DNA from: Hygrophila difformis
Taxonomy: Eukaryota > Streptophyta > Magnoliopsida > Lamiales > Acanthaceae
DNA: 64,000 bases
Assembly: GCA_030278955.1 (NCBI GenBank)
Contig: JAOANR010000002.1
Coordinates: 62,001 to 126,000, forward strand
Direction of reading: 5' to 3'
Positions 1 to 11,241 of the stretch are shown here, one piece after another (within the stretch, counting starts at the first letter, position 1; every line of letters starts with the position of its first letter). Below the pieces are notes generated by a model, which saw only the letters and a program-made list of their open reading frames with translations, did not search any database and had not been told where the DNA came from. A program made the translations under genes and the position numbers.

Positions 1-1949
1 TCCTCATCAGCATTGTCAACAGGATCATCATCTTCCTCATGAGTGTTTCCAGCATCCGCTCCTTTTGGTCCAGCCAGTGTCTTCCCAGATTTCAAGGTTA
101 TTGCTTTGCATTGCGGGTTCTTTTCCGCAGTGCTTGGCAATGTCCCTTTATCCCTTTTCTGCATTTCATTAGCCATTTGAGTAACTTAGGTCTCCACATT
201 TCTGATGGAAGCCTGCAGCTGAGTGTTAATCTCCTTCTGGCTAGTAATAAAATCAGTCATCAAATTTTCCAGCCTTGAAGGGGGCTTTTGATTTTGATTC
301 TGATTCTGGTTTTGGTTCCATTGGCCTTGGTTCGGGATGAATTGAGGCTGGAAGTTTTGGGGCTGAAAATTTTGGAAGTTCTGGGTAGGCTGTTGGAAAT
401 TTTGAGGAGGCCTCTGTTGGATCTGAGGTTGGAAACCTGGGTTCTGAAAGTTCTGTCCCCTGTTCTGATTGAATCCTTGGTTCTGCTGAGGATTGAATTG
501 CTACTGTTGTGGTTTGTTCAAGAGGTGGGAGTTAAGGGCATTGTTGTTTGAGTATGACAAGTTTGGGTGCCTATTTGGGAAAGCCCCTGCAAAGTTGCAG
601 CTTTCAGCTGTAATCTGTTCGCATGTGTCAGTTGCGTGAGCACCTTGACACAGTCCACAAATTACATCTGTTTGCTGCACTTGAGTGGAGCTCCCAGCTC
701 CCTGATTAACAGACAATGCTGCCACCTGCTCTTGCAGCTTTTCAATATCTGATTTCTCTGTTGTACCTACAGCACACAAACCACGAGGGGGAGGGGAATT
801 AACATCATCAGTAAGAACAGATCTGTTTACACTCATTGCTTCAATCTTGGCCCAAGCTTGATCCATTGGAATGTATAGCAGGTGTTGACCGCCGGCAGCA
901 TCAAGCATGTTCTTCCATGCTGGGGTCAAACCGCTATAAAACTTTCTCAATTTCTCCCAATCATGGAAACCATGCTGGGGGCATTTCCTGAGCAAGTTGA
1001 AGAACCGTTCCTTTGCATCATACAGGGACTCGTCTGGCTTCATCTTGAATTCCGCAATCTTAGAGCGGCATTCATCCACCTTGGATTCCGGGAAGTACTT
1101 TGTCAGGAAATTTCTGATCTCGTCCTCCCATGTAGACTTCTGATTTACGGGCAGTGATTTGTACCATGTTCGTGCTCCGCTAGTCAAAGAGAAAGGAAAC
1201 AGTCTTAATCGAATGGTGTTAGCAGATACATTCTGGTTCTTGATCGTATCACACAATTCTAGGAAAGTCTGTAAATGATCGTGGGGATCTTCATGACTTG
1301 CCCCTGCGAACTGGTTGCTCTGAACAAGATTGATGAGGGCTGGCTTCAATTCGAAATTCCTGGCCAAGAATGGAGCTTGTCCAGGAATGTTCAAATATGG
1401 CTCCAAGATTGGCTGCATGTAATCAGCGGCTGCTGCTTGTTGATTGTTCTCAACCCCTCCTTGATACTGCTGTGGGTAGTAGTTCTGATGCATATAGTAA
1501 TTCCTCGGATCATTGAAATCATTAGGATTTGGGCGATTCTGATGAGGATTCTGGTACTGCTGATTTTGCTGGTTTTGGAAGTTTTGGTGGTTTTGGTTAT
1601 TTGGTGGGCTTTGGGGGTTCGGGTTGGGAGGAGGTGCCTCGAAGTGTTGCTGTTCAATGTTTGGTGGGTTCCCGCCTCCTTGTATAATCTGAGGAGGGGG
1701 ATCATCCAAATCATCGTTATCAGCATCCTCGGGGTCTTCCTCGATGTTGTGAAGTGGTGGATTGGGTGGGATGATTGGGGGAAGGTCAGGGTTGGCCATA
1801 TCAGAGATGTCGCTACTGGTGCTTGGTGAAAGTAGTGCCTGTCTTTCCCGTTCCCGTCTTCGTTTAGTCTCCGCCCTAAGATGTCGAGCTGTCTTTTCTA
1901 TTTCTGCGTTGTACGGGATTTCGGCTGGCGTCTGCTTCCTCCTTTGCAT
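1..1949 (-). pseudogene. Athila-type Ty3 retrotransposon gag, one in-frame stop, runs off the window
   Basis: Gag (capsid/nucleocapsid) of an LTR retrotransposon. The ATG at 1949 opens a 482-residue frame. A Pro/Asn/Gln-rich N-terminus is followed by a retrotransposon gag domain at about residues 190-370, with motifs such as RTWYKSLP and FPESKVDECR, and a zinc knuckle of form CX2CX3HX4C (CGLCQGAHATDTC). A TAG at 501-503 interrupts the frame. Beyond it the same frame stays open to base 1 through a Gln/Asn-rich tail with a conserved LKSGK-like motif, so the stop is a point lesion and not the natural end. The gag domain, knuckle type and upstream tRNA-Asp primer site fit the Athila lineage. Protease and RT would lie beyond the left edge. 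Plus-strand frames here are shadows. Confidence 0.85.
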
Positions 1950-2094
1950 AGAACAACGGCTTCAATAATGACGGTACCTGCATATTCCCCAGGTTAGAAT
2001 GGGTTTCGTGGGTGAATATTTATATTTATATATATGTATAAGCTAACTAAGAGCAATGAGGAATGTAATTCTCTAATAAAACGGCATTGCATCC

Positions 2095-2112
2095 TCCCCG
2101 GCAACGGCGTCA
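2095..2112 (-). other. Primer-binding site, tRNA-Asp type
   Basis: Read on the minus strand this is TGACGCCGTTGCCGGGGA. It matches the classic Athila/Tat primer site complementary to tRNA-Asp at 17 of 18 bases (A instead of G at the third). It sits 146 bp upstream of the gag ATG, directly after an LTR end reading TTTCA, as expected for minus-strand reverse-transcription priming. Confidence 0.85.
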
Positions 2113-4729
2113 TGAAACTTTTGACAATTTCCCACACGAGTATTTTCGAAATAATAGAACTCCGGTCTTGATTTTATTTAATTGAAAATCATTTATGATT
2201 GCGGAGTTTGGATTAGGGATATATTAATATGTTGTCACGTTTTTATTACTCGTGTTAAGAAACTGTGGCCCGAAAGCGCACGGTGTCAAAAATTGCAGTA
2301 ATTTATAGTAAGACCGGATCGTTCACTGGAGGATGTGCGATAGAAGCAGGGCCCACGTCGTTTTACTAGATTTTCCATTCGTATTGCTCCAATTGGTTTG
2401 AAAAGTGATTAACATCTACTAACTGAATTTAAACTAGAGTATGAAAGCACTTAAATTTATTCTACAAAGCAAATAAGTCTATTCTAGAAAGCGGGTAAAG
2501 TTATTCTAGAAATGCGATAAATACTATCTATGAAAGCAGTGAAAATTTACACTATGCTAGCTATGAAGCTGAATCACAATGTAGACAGAAGGGACAGGAA
2601 GAAAAGAATAAAAATTAGACAAGATTTAGATAAGGCAGTATTAAACTTCCATTTTTATACACAGATCTTTGTTTGGGATAATCCTAGCAGATAGCTAATT
2701 CTCATGCTCTCAGTACAGCGTTCCCTTTAACAGACAGGTACTTACAGCGTGAGTTTACATGTTCTTAAGACCGCAAATTCTAAGATACCACATATTTATA
2801 ACTGCCCCGGCCTGGGTATGTTACTTCATCTGTGGTGGACAAGCAACACCTGACAAATCATTTATTGACATGCCAAGTACTATTATCATTCTCCCATGTC
2901 ACACCCAAAGATTCTAATCAAGCCCTGAACTCTCCCTTAACTATCAATCCTAGTAACAGTTACGCAACTCTCAATACAACCGAGTGACCTCTAACGAAAG
3001 CATTTAAGGAAAGCAGTAAAGAAAGCAGTAGAGAAAGCATTTAAAACCTATCACTCGGAGGTTTTGAAGGTCTGACCCTGGTAGTAAAAGACAGCTCCCC
3101 ATCAGAATGAGGGGGTATGGATCAAGAATTCCCGGCTCTTGGTGAACCACTCATGTATTCACTTCCTTCCGGGTGGTTATGAGATACAAACTAATGAAAC
3201 GAACTAATAAATTAGTTCGTTCCGGATGCACTCACTCAGGACTCAGAAATAGGCTTTGGCATAAGAGGATAGCAGTTGAAAGAAAACTCAACCCTATCTT
3301 AGAAAATAACCAAGGCCTGGATGATATTCCTCTAAGATTATTTACTACACTGTATTTGAATCCAAGTGGACCCCATCTCGGTGCAATATCTAATTTCAGA
3401 TTCCCAACAATCAGCAATTTTGGAAAATAATGAATTTGAAAACCATTCCCTAAACAGGTACTAGACTCTCAATTAAAACACAGATCCTTTCAGTCTATAT
3501 GAGACCTAATCGCTGACTCTGCTTCTAATTTCCCAAAATCAACCCTTGATAGAATATGAATTAGTCATAACTGAAGAATTTATCCCTTACTCAGAACCGG
3601 ATTTTATAAAGGAGTTTTTATCGGAAATTTAATATGCAATATCTGTTTTAGGCCTAGGCTTCTGTTGTCCAAGGGAAGGATCCCAAAATATTATAGACCA
3701 CAATAGTACATAATATTATCATGCATAAGGGTATATGGAAGTGTAAAATTAATTGTCCCAAAATATAGATGCGGGTCTAGACAGAAGGTGAAACACAGAT
3801 ATGAAGTGGTCAGGAGACCAAAAGTAATGGCAGAATAATCGGGTGGACTGTAAACATCTATTGTCCAATTTCCCAATTACTCGGATGAAGCGAATTTAGA
3901 CAGGTGAAACCCTAAAATGGCAGTGTCGCTACCAGTTGGGCCCCTACTGTCTGTGAATTCAGATAAAAACCTACATGCTTCTTCTCTGCAGTACTTATCA
4001 GCTAACGTTGACAGACATTAGCAGAGTTTTATTACAGATTGGAATTTACGTTTGGAAATTAAGATAAATAAAAATGAAACTGTATCCGGATGGGAATCAG
4101 TTGAGCAGCTATTATAATCCCGGATGGACGAACTGCCAAGGCTTCCACTGACTGCCATCCAGACCATGCAAAATAACACTTAGTAACTAATACCCAGAAT
4201 ACGAGCTAGTTATCCGTGAGGGAATACCCGCCAACATTAGTCTGATGTATTCTTTACTAATCGTTACACACAATACGCCAAAGACAAAATGAAATGAAAT
4301 AAAGAGAAGAGCTTGTATGAGAGACATTGGTTTCTCATGCAAGGTTATGGAATCAATCCATAATTGATGGCTTAAATAATCCCTCCTACCATAATTAATT
4401 ACAGTCCGGATTATCTGTTTAAGGCATCATGATTTTGTTTATAGAAAAATGTTTTAATGACAATTGAACAAAGGTCCTTTAATCACAATAATTAGTGATT
4501 TAATTATTGCTAATTAGAATCATCAATCATTAATGACTCGAGGGTTCAATTAATTAACAGACGGGAAATGGAGAATCAAAATTTTGGCAGCATAACGCCT
4601 TATATTGCAATTCTAGGGTATTACATCTTAATCCGTGGGAGTCAGATGTGAGTTTTTGCAATATAATGGAGGATAGAAGATCAGAATTTTTGGGGTTAAA
4701 TAGAGAAGAGAATCCTGTCGAGACATCAT

Positions 4730-5250
4730 AAATTGTGTCATGAGCCTAGGCCCGCGACATGGGTGCCTCGACAGATTTACAGAAATTTGGGCAGAGTTTC
4801 ACCTTGTGTCAGTAAGCAAAAGTTGTGTCGCGGACCGTGGGTCCGCGACAGGAGTTTAGCGACACAAGATTGCTCTGGAAATTTCTAAGTGTTTTGGTTC
4901 CCAATCGCTAGTCTGGAGTTGTGTCGCGGAGCATGGCTACGCGACAGGATGTCTAGCGACTGGGGTTTTCAAAAATAATATAGGGCATAATTTCCTGTCT
5001 CGGAATAAAGGTTGAGTCGCGGACCATGGGTCCGCGACAAGGATGTTCCGCGACAGGAGCCATGCAGAGAATAATAACAAGAGTTTGGTTCCTGGTCGCT
5101 AAGCAAGGTTGAGTCGAGGACCGTGGGTCCGCGACAGGGTGTTTAGCGACCAAGGGTTTTCGAATTATGAAGACAAGTGTCCTTAGACATCCATGTCGCG
5201 GAACAGCCTCCTGTCGATAAACGTGGCTTAGCGACAGGAGTCGGTTAGCG
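4730..5250. repeat. Cluster of GC-rich hairpins in the LTR
   Basis: Near-identical inverted repeats recur every 90-100 bp in otherwise AT-rich DNA. Perfect 10-bp arms (GTCGCGGACC / GGTCCGCGAC) flank a 3-base loop at 4827-4849 (GTG) and 5016-5038 (ATG). One-mismatch versions lie at 4923-4945 and 5113-5135. Each is followed by variants of GACAGG and TAGCGAC. Confidence 0.8.
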
Positions 5251-5890
5251 ACATGGGTGGTTCAGGACCCAAGTCAGTAAAAGCAAAGTTGAACAGTAGC
5301 ATGCAAACAGTGTGATCTTACCCTATTTCAGATCAAAAAGTGGTTCTAAACCAAAATAACCGAACAAAAATTTAAATCTACCTAGAACATGCTGGAACAG
5401 AATTAAATCTCCTCAAAACAGAATTTAAAATAAAGCAAAACCTAATCTAGGGTTGATCACATGTAAGCATGAAACATTATCCAAGAAAATAAGAACAGGA
5501 AGCATAAATAGAGGAACCAAAGGTCAAATGACCCATAAATGAAAAGGAAAACAGTAAATCCATGGGTTGTGAGACCCATTTCATGGTTTTGGGACACAAC
5601 TTGGTGAATATTTTCCCATTTTATTAATGGGGTTTGTTAATACCCATCATTTGGGTATTACAAACCCTAAAACCAAACTTAATAACAAGAATGAAACTGT
5701 GAACAGTGGCTACCTATGCTACTTAAACAGAAAATAACATAAAATTAGACTAAACTAAGCTAAACTATGGCTCAAATTAAATAATACAAAAAAAATTGAA
5801 AATAAACCTAAACTAAGAACTACCTAGAGAGAGTCTCCAAATTGTGTCTTCAAGGGAATGATTTTTCTAACTCTGAGCTCATGGGGGTCA

Positions 5891-5905
5891 CCTTATATTT
5901 ATAGG
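5891..5905 (-). promoter_or_regulatory. Probable LTR TATA box
   Basis: The minus strand reads CCTATAAATATAAGG, a near-consensus plant TATA box. It lies upstream of gag in the transcriptional direction, and transcription would be expected to begin about 30 bp downstream, near 5860. The call rests on motif and position only. Confidence 0.5.
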
Positions 5906-5974
5906 AGTGCAGCCCTAGGCCCATGGGCTTGATCTGAGGCCCACTGTGTCTCAAGACATCACACACATCACAAC

Positions 5975-6305
5975 TTGTCGCGGAATCACCTTTGTGTCGC
6001 GGGACAGGGCTGCATGTGGCAAGGCTTCTCGACTGGGTCTTGTGTCTCTATTGATGCGTCTGTGTCGCTAAGGCATGGACCGCGATAGGGGTTCCTCGAC
6101 TGGGGCGTGGCTTGGCCTCCAAGGTGTTGGTGGCGCGGAACCTTGGTCGTGTCGCGGAACCATGGTCCTCGACCGGGGTTCCTCGACTGGATGTTCCCAG
6201 ACTGGTCTCTTCTTTGTGTTGCATGCTGGGTCGCTAATCTCTCCTGTGTCGCGGAACCATGGTCCTCGACCGGGGTTCCTCGACCGGATGTTCCCAGACT
6301 GAGCT
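5975..6305. repeat. Second hairpin-motif cluster with a 97-bp tandem duplication
   Basis: The GTCGCGGA/CTCGAC words of the 4.7-5.2 kb cluster reappear. A unit starting GTCGCGGAACCATGGTCC at 6151 is repeated at 6248 (97-bp period), each followed by TCGACCGGGGTTCCTCGAC. Short frames here are not genes. Confidence 0.7.
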
Positions 6306-6310
6306 GAATG

Positions 6311-8040
6311 GGCCAGATGGGCCGAAGTTGTTCTTTTTGTGGGTTTTTCTATCTTTTACCATCTTTTTGTATTTTGTGGGCTTGTTTATTCTTTTGCCCA
6401 TCTTTTTGTTTCCTTTTTCTTTTCTTTTCTTTTTCTCATGTTTTTGGATTTTTCTAACATAAATATGTAATAAAATTACATATTTATGCATTTTTCATAC
6501 CAGCTCAATATTTTTACAATTATGCATAAATCAGTCCCATTCAACTGCTTTCTTATTTAATATAAGACCAGAATGAGATCAAATGCCCGTTTAGACACGG
6601 GAATGGATTGAAAATAATGGTCATTTCTGGCAATTATCACTCTTCATGCACAAGGGTGAATCGTAGGTGAGATATCTTGGAATTCCCCTTGGTGAAATAA
6701 TATCTTCAGACTCAGGATCTGATCTACTGCAAAAGTTTAACTATTTTTTTTACCTGTCATGATAAGTACCAGTATAAGTACCAGCTAAATCCAACAAAAA
6801 ATGAAATATCCAGATAGATCATGAATTAAATTATCATTATATGAATTAGATAATCATGAAAATGGATTTAGTATGTTAAATTAATATGTTTTTGGTGTTG
6901 AACTATCAGCAATCCTTGCATCCCATATAAACACACAAGCACACAACACACAGAAAAATAGAATCAATCACATGATTTAATTCCAAGAAAAACACCAACT
7001 ACACACAACAGTGGGATAAATACAATAATACAACAACTATTGTAAGAGGAAAAAAGAAAAGGGATCCCACTAACCAAAAAACCCAGCAACCCCTTGACAG
7101 AAGGAATCTGGAACAGACCATGAATTATGACCATGTGAAACAATTAAGACAAAACACAAGTTTCCAATAGTAAGTCTACTTTGAATTCGGACTCACAAAG
7201 AACAGCGACCAGAATGCAAGATATCCCTTCCCAATTCTTTAATCTTTCCTTACTCGTTTAATTTCTGGATTGTCCCAACAAAAATTCAAACTAAGAAATC
7301 TAACGATTACAGTAAGAGAAAGTGACATATGCTTATATGCTCAACCGAGAACGGGATCAACCATATACGAATTGAGAAACATCTTTTCCTCCTAAACCTT
7401 CTTTTCCAAATTTCTTGTCCCTGGCCAATGACAACTCAGCAAAAGGTTAAACGGGGAAAGAAATCCGACAAAATATATTAATAATGTCGAAACTAATCTG
7501 TTATGCTGCAAAAGGGGTGCATTAATTCATTATTTGTAGAAATCATGAGTCACAAGAAAATGACCAACGCCCGACAAAGAAAGTAAATATTATTAGTTTA
7601 TTCCAGATTTCTTTTCAATTCTAAATTGGATTCTCCCTAATTCACAATCACACTGGGTGCTTCAATATAACCACCTGAGTGACAGCAGTTATTCTTCATT
7701 CATAGAAGAGGGAGGCCCCCAGCTATTCACTCAAATGACACGGAATATAGAAACTTTATATGCTCAAATCCCAAGATTGTGACTCATAGGACTTTCTCTG
7801 TGGTAATAAACTTAAAGAAGACAATCAATAATAAACAATGAATAATAAAAAATATGAGCTACCAATGACAACTTATTACCGTCATAAGCAGAAGCCTGTG
7901 AAGGTGATAGAGAGCAAGAAATTGGCAGTGATGATCAAGGAGGTGACGGGGTGAACAGGGGGAGGCCGAGAGTGCATTCCAGAAGGAGAATGATGGTCCG
8001 AGGCCTTTGGTAGTGTGTAAGCGTAGAAATAAGAATTGAT
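6311..8040. other. Non-coding, unassigned
   Basis: AT-rich DNA with no convincing ORF, RNA gene or repeat boundary. A pyrimidine-rich tract lies at 6400-6440. It may be outer LTR (U3) of the Athila-type element or older insertions; nothing decides between these. Confidence 0.5.
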
Positions 8041-8263
8041 TGTGGAACTAATTGTCATGGGCCATGATTAATTATTAATTATACTCTTTATATTTCCAGT
8101 AATTGATTTATGAGCTTTAGGCCTGATTTTGTTAGTATTTATAGTGTTTCCGTAGGGTTGAGAGACATTGAGAAATTATTTGTTTTGTGAGCCGAAGGCT
8201 GGAGCGGAGTATTCCGTTTGCGATTGTTCTTTTAATCTTTCAATAAATCATTGTTTTCTATCA
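8041..8263 (+). repeat. Candidate 5' LTR of a plus-strand Ty3 element
   Basis: A 223-bp block starts TGTGGAACTA and ends TTTTCTATCA, so it has TG...CA ends, and its 3' half resembles an LTR R/U5 (AATAAATCA near the end). It directly precedes the leader (ATTTGGTCCGACC) and gag ATG of the next feature. There is no second LTR copy for comparison and I could not match the leader to a known tRNA primer site. Confidence 0.4.
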
Positions 8264-8298
8264 ATTTGGTCCGACCTAACGGATCCCTTCCTGACAAG

Positions 8299-9390
8299 AT
8301 GACTAGATCACAATCTGAGAGATTGAATAAGGTGGAATTTGATCAGGCGGAGATGAAAAGCACAATTAGTGGCGGTGAATACGCAATTGACAGACATCAC
8401 GGCTGCACTTGCCGATATCACACGTGTGATTCGGCAATTTACCACCAACAAAGACGGCGATGTTTCTTCCAAATCTGAAGAGGAACCAGAAGCCCCAGTC
8501 GCATCCTCAACTGGGAAGCACTTGTCGCTGCAGTTGCCGAACTTTGAAGGGACTGATCCAGTTGGGTGGTTGGCTTGAGCTAATCAGCAGTTCGAGATAC
8601 ATGAGATAGACGCTGGTCAGAAAGTGGCCTTTGCGGTGGTGGCCATGGCAGACTCGGCTTTATACTGGGTGACTTGGTATCGTTCACGCAAACCGGGGCT
8701 AACATGGGAGGAGTTTTCTCAGGCACTCATCGCTCGATTCGATACTCGCTTTAAAGGAGGTCCTTTTGAGCGGCTGGCAGATGTGAAACAATCGGGCTCT
8801 GTTGAAGAGTATATTACTTTATTTGTGCAACTGGCAAGCCAAGTCCCCAGCCTTAGTGAGGAACATTATTTAAGGTATTTTATGAAAGGGTTGGCAGATT
8901 CTATTCGAGAAGCTTTGCGGTTGCTTCGCCCAAGGGATTTAGAAACGGCAATGGAGCTTGCTAGAGACATTGAGGATAACCTTGGCTTACAAGGGGGTGG
9001 ACGTCTGATGAATGAAGTTGCAAGCACACCCATGCGTACTCCAGCCTGGCCACGGAAAACCTTCAATGCTAGTCCTGGACAGGCGATCAGCCACAGCAGC
9101 CGAGGAGAGTCTAATGGGGGAAGTGTTTCCAAACCACCATCATCTGTTGCCTCGGGGCAATCGACTGCCCGGTCTCGTTTCTCTCGGCTATCCCCTTAGG
9201 ATTATTCAGAGTTAAGAGCGAAAAGATTATGTTTTCGCTGCAAAAAGCCATATACACCAGGGCATGATTTCCCATTGAAACAATTGCGGGTATTACTTGC
9301 CGAGAAAGATGAAGCCCTAGATTTTTGTCAGACTGAATTTATGGAACCAGCAGCACAGGAAAATTCAGTGGATGTGACCAGCATTTGAAG
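8299..9390 (+). pseudogene. Decayed Ty3 gag
   Basis: The gag starts at ATG 8299 (MTRSQSERLNK). A frame change near 8370 moves it to the frame read to 8578, a TGA at 8576-8578 interrupts it, and the same frame resumes with a gag domain (8580-8990; FSQALIARFDTRFKGG, YFMKGLADSIREALR). A second stop at 9197-9199 precedes a zinc knuckle at about 9229-9271. There the last expected cysteine reads Phe (GHDFP), so the knuckle is damaged. Several independent lesions show an old, non-functional copy. Confidence 0.8.
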
Positions 9391-9419
9391 AGACTGAGGG
9401 CGAGCTGCCAATAAACTCG

Positions 9420-11075
9420 ATGGCTGGATTATCCGGTCCTCGCACAATGAGAATTCAGGGCGTGACCGGTGGACGCACAATCACAGTACTCATTGACAGT
9501 GGCGCCAGTCATAATTATATTTCTGAATCCCTTGTTTCACTCCTCAAATTAAATCCAGAACGTACTAGAAAATTTGGGGTTATGTTGGGTAATGGCACGC
9601 GGCAAGTATCCGAAGGTGTATGTCGGGGAATGTTGATTTCGTTACCAGGTTGTGAGGTGGTGACTGACTGTTATGTGTTTGCATTGGGCGGTGTCAGCAT
9701 TATATTGGGTGTGGCGTGGCTGGCAACCTTGGGTGAAGTTCGAAATAATTGGGATAAAATGACCATGTCTTTTGACTGGCAGGGTAAAATTGTGGTTCTT
9801 AAGGGGGATTCTACACTCTGTCAAGAACAAGTGGGACTACGGACTCTTCTTCGGACCTCGGAAGCAGAGTTCTGGGCGGTTGTGCTAGATCTAGAGCTGG
9901 CTAGATTAAAGGACCCAAATGAGATACAAGTTGAGAAGCTCTTGCAACAATTCGCTGAAATTTTTTTGGATCCGCGCGGGTTGCCTCTGAAGCGAGAGAC
10001 TGATCACCAAATTGAGTTAATGCCAGACGCGCAACCGGTTTCCGTCCGTCCATATCGGTATGGCCATTGCCAGAAAGATGAGATTGAATGGTTAGTTGCT
10101 GATATGTTAATGGCAGGAATTATCCGGCCTAGTTCAAGTCCTTTCTCAAGTCCTGTTTTGTTGGTAAAGAAGAAAGATGCGAGCTGGCGGTTTTGCGTGG
10201 GCTATCGGGAGCTTAATAAGGTGACCGTTGCGGATAAATACCCAATTCCCATGATTCAGGATATGCTGGATGAATTGGCAGGAGCCGTAGTTTTCTCAAA
10301 AATTGATTTGCGATTGGGGTATCATCAAATTCGGGTGGCTGAGTCGGATGTTCCCAAGACAGCGTTCAGAATGCACAGTGGGCATTATGAATTCTTGGTA
10401 ATGCCGTTTGGGCTTACTAATGCCCCGGCTACTTTTCAATCGACAATGAATGATTTATTCAGGCCATTCCTCAGGAAGTTTGTGTTGGTATTCTTTGATG
10501 ACATCCTAGTGTATAGCCATATGTGGGAGGACCATCGGCGACACTTGGAGGTGGTTCTCCAAATTTTACAGGACAATCAACTTAAGGCAAATCGCAAGAA
10601 AGTGCTTTTGGGAGCTTGAAAGTGGAATACTTTGGACATATTATTTCTAAAGAGGGAGTGGCGATGGATCCTGGAAAGGTGAGTGCTGTGTTGGGGTGGC
10701 CTAGACCACGCTTGGTTCGGGACGTTCGAGGGTTTTTTGGATTGATTGGCTATTACAGGAGGTTCGTGCGTAATTATTGGGAGATGGCGCGGCCTCTTAC
10801 TGACCTTCTTAAGAAAACTACTCTAATAAAATTTGAGCTGACAGTGGCAGCGGAAGAGGCTTTTGAACGGTTGAAAAAAGCAATGACTGAAGCCCCTATT
10901 TTAGCCGTACCTAACTTTGATTGACCATTTGTGGTAGAGTGTGACGCTTCCGGTACTGGAGTGGGAGCGGTTCTGATGGAAGACCGACATCCTATCGCGT
11001 TTTTTAGCAAGTCATTATCAAACAACACACAGTCTATGCTTTTTTAGATGTCATTCGGATGTATTGAGAGAAGTT
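9420..11075 (+). pseudogene. Decayed Ty3 pol: protease, reverse transcriptase, start of RNase H
   Basis: The first 399 codons hold an aspartic-protease motif ([13 protein letters not shown]) and a Ty3-type RT with [12 protein letters not shown] and the active-site block FFDDILVYS. The frame ends with TGA at 10617-10619 and continues in an overlapping frame from 10616 (EYFGHIISKEG, GYYRRFVRNY). Another TGA lies at 10922-10924, followed in frame by the RNase H start ([14 protein letters not shown]). A further stop near 11045 precedes loss of all homology. Integrase and the 3' LTR are absent, so the copy is truncated. It is a Ty3/gypsy-superfamily element; I do not assign the lineage. Confidence 0.85.
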
Positions 11076-11080
11076 CTATA

Positions 11081-11241
11081 TGTTACTAGGTTTGAGAGTT
11101 ATGTAATAGTTCAGGGCTTGATTTGACTCTGGATGTGACCCGGGGAATTATGGGAGTACTTGGCATTTTAATTAATGATTTGTCAGGTGTTGCTTGTCCA
11201 CCACAGGCAAATAACGTACCCTGGCCGGGGCAGTTATGAGT
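11081..11241 (-). repeat. Inverted fragment of the Athila-type LTR
   Basis: The reverse complement aligns along its length with about 2805-2955 of the LTR on the left, sharing words such as GTGGACAAGCAACACCTGAC and TCAAGCCCTGAAC. I judge it roughly three-quarters identical by eye. It begins exactly where the Ty3 pol remnant loses homology. Confidence 0.75.

Larger units (their letters stand above)
2113..6310 (-). repeat. 5' LTR of the Athila-type element (outer end not resolved)
   Basis: The inner boundary is clear: plus-strand TG at 2113 abuts the primer site. No second LTR copy lies in the window, so the outer end cannot be fixed; 6310 is only where recognisable hairpin repeats stop. A TATA box at 5891-5905 on the minus strand places U3 to its right, so R plus U5 would be about 3.8 kb, long for Athila. 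A nested insertion inside the LTR is therefore possible. I see no real coding sequence in this stretch. Confidence 0.5.

Noticed and set aside
1275..1829. 184-codon plus-strand ORF
   Set aside because: Shadow of the minus-strand gag; hydrophobic bias is from complementing Asn/Gln codons.
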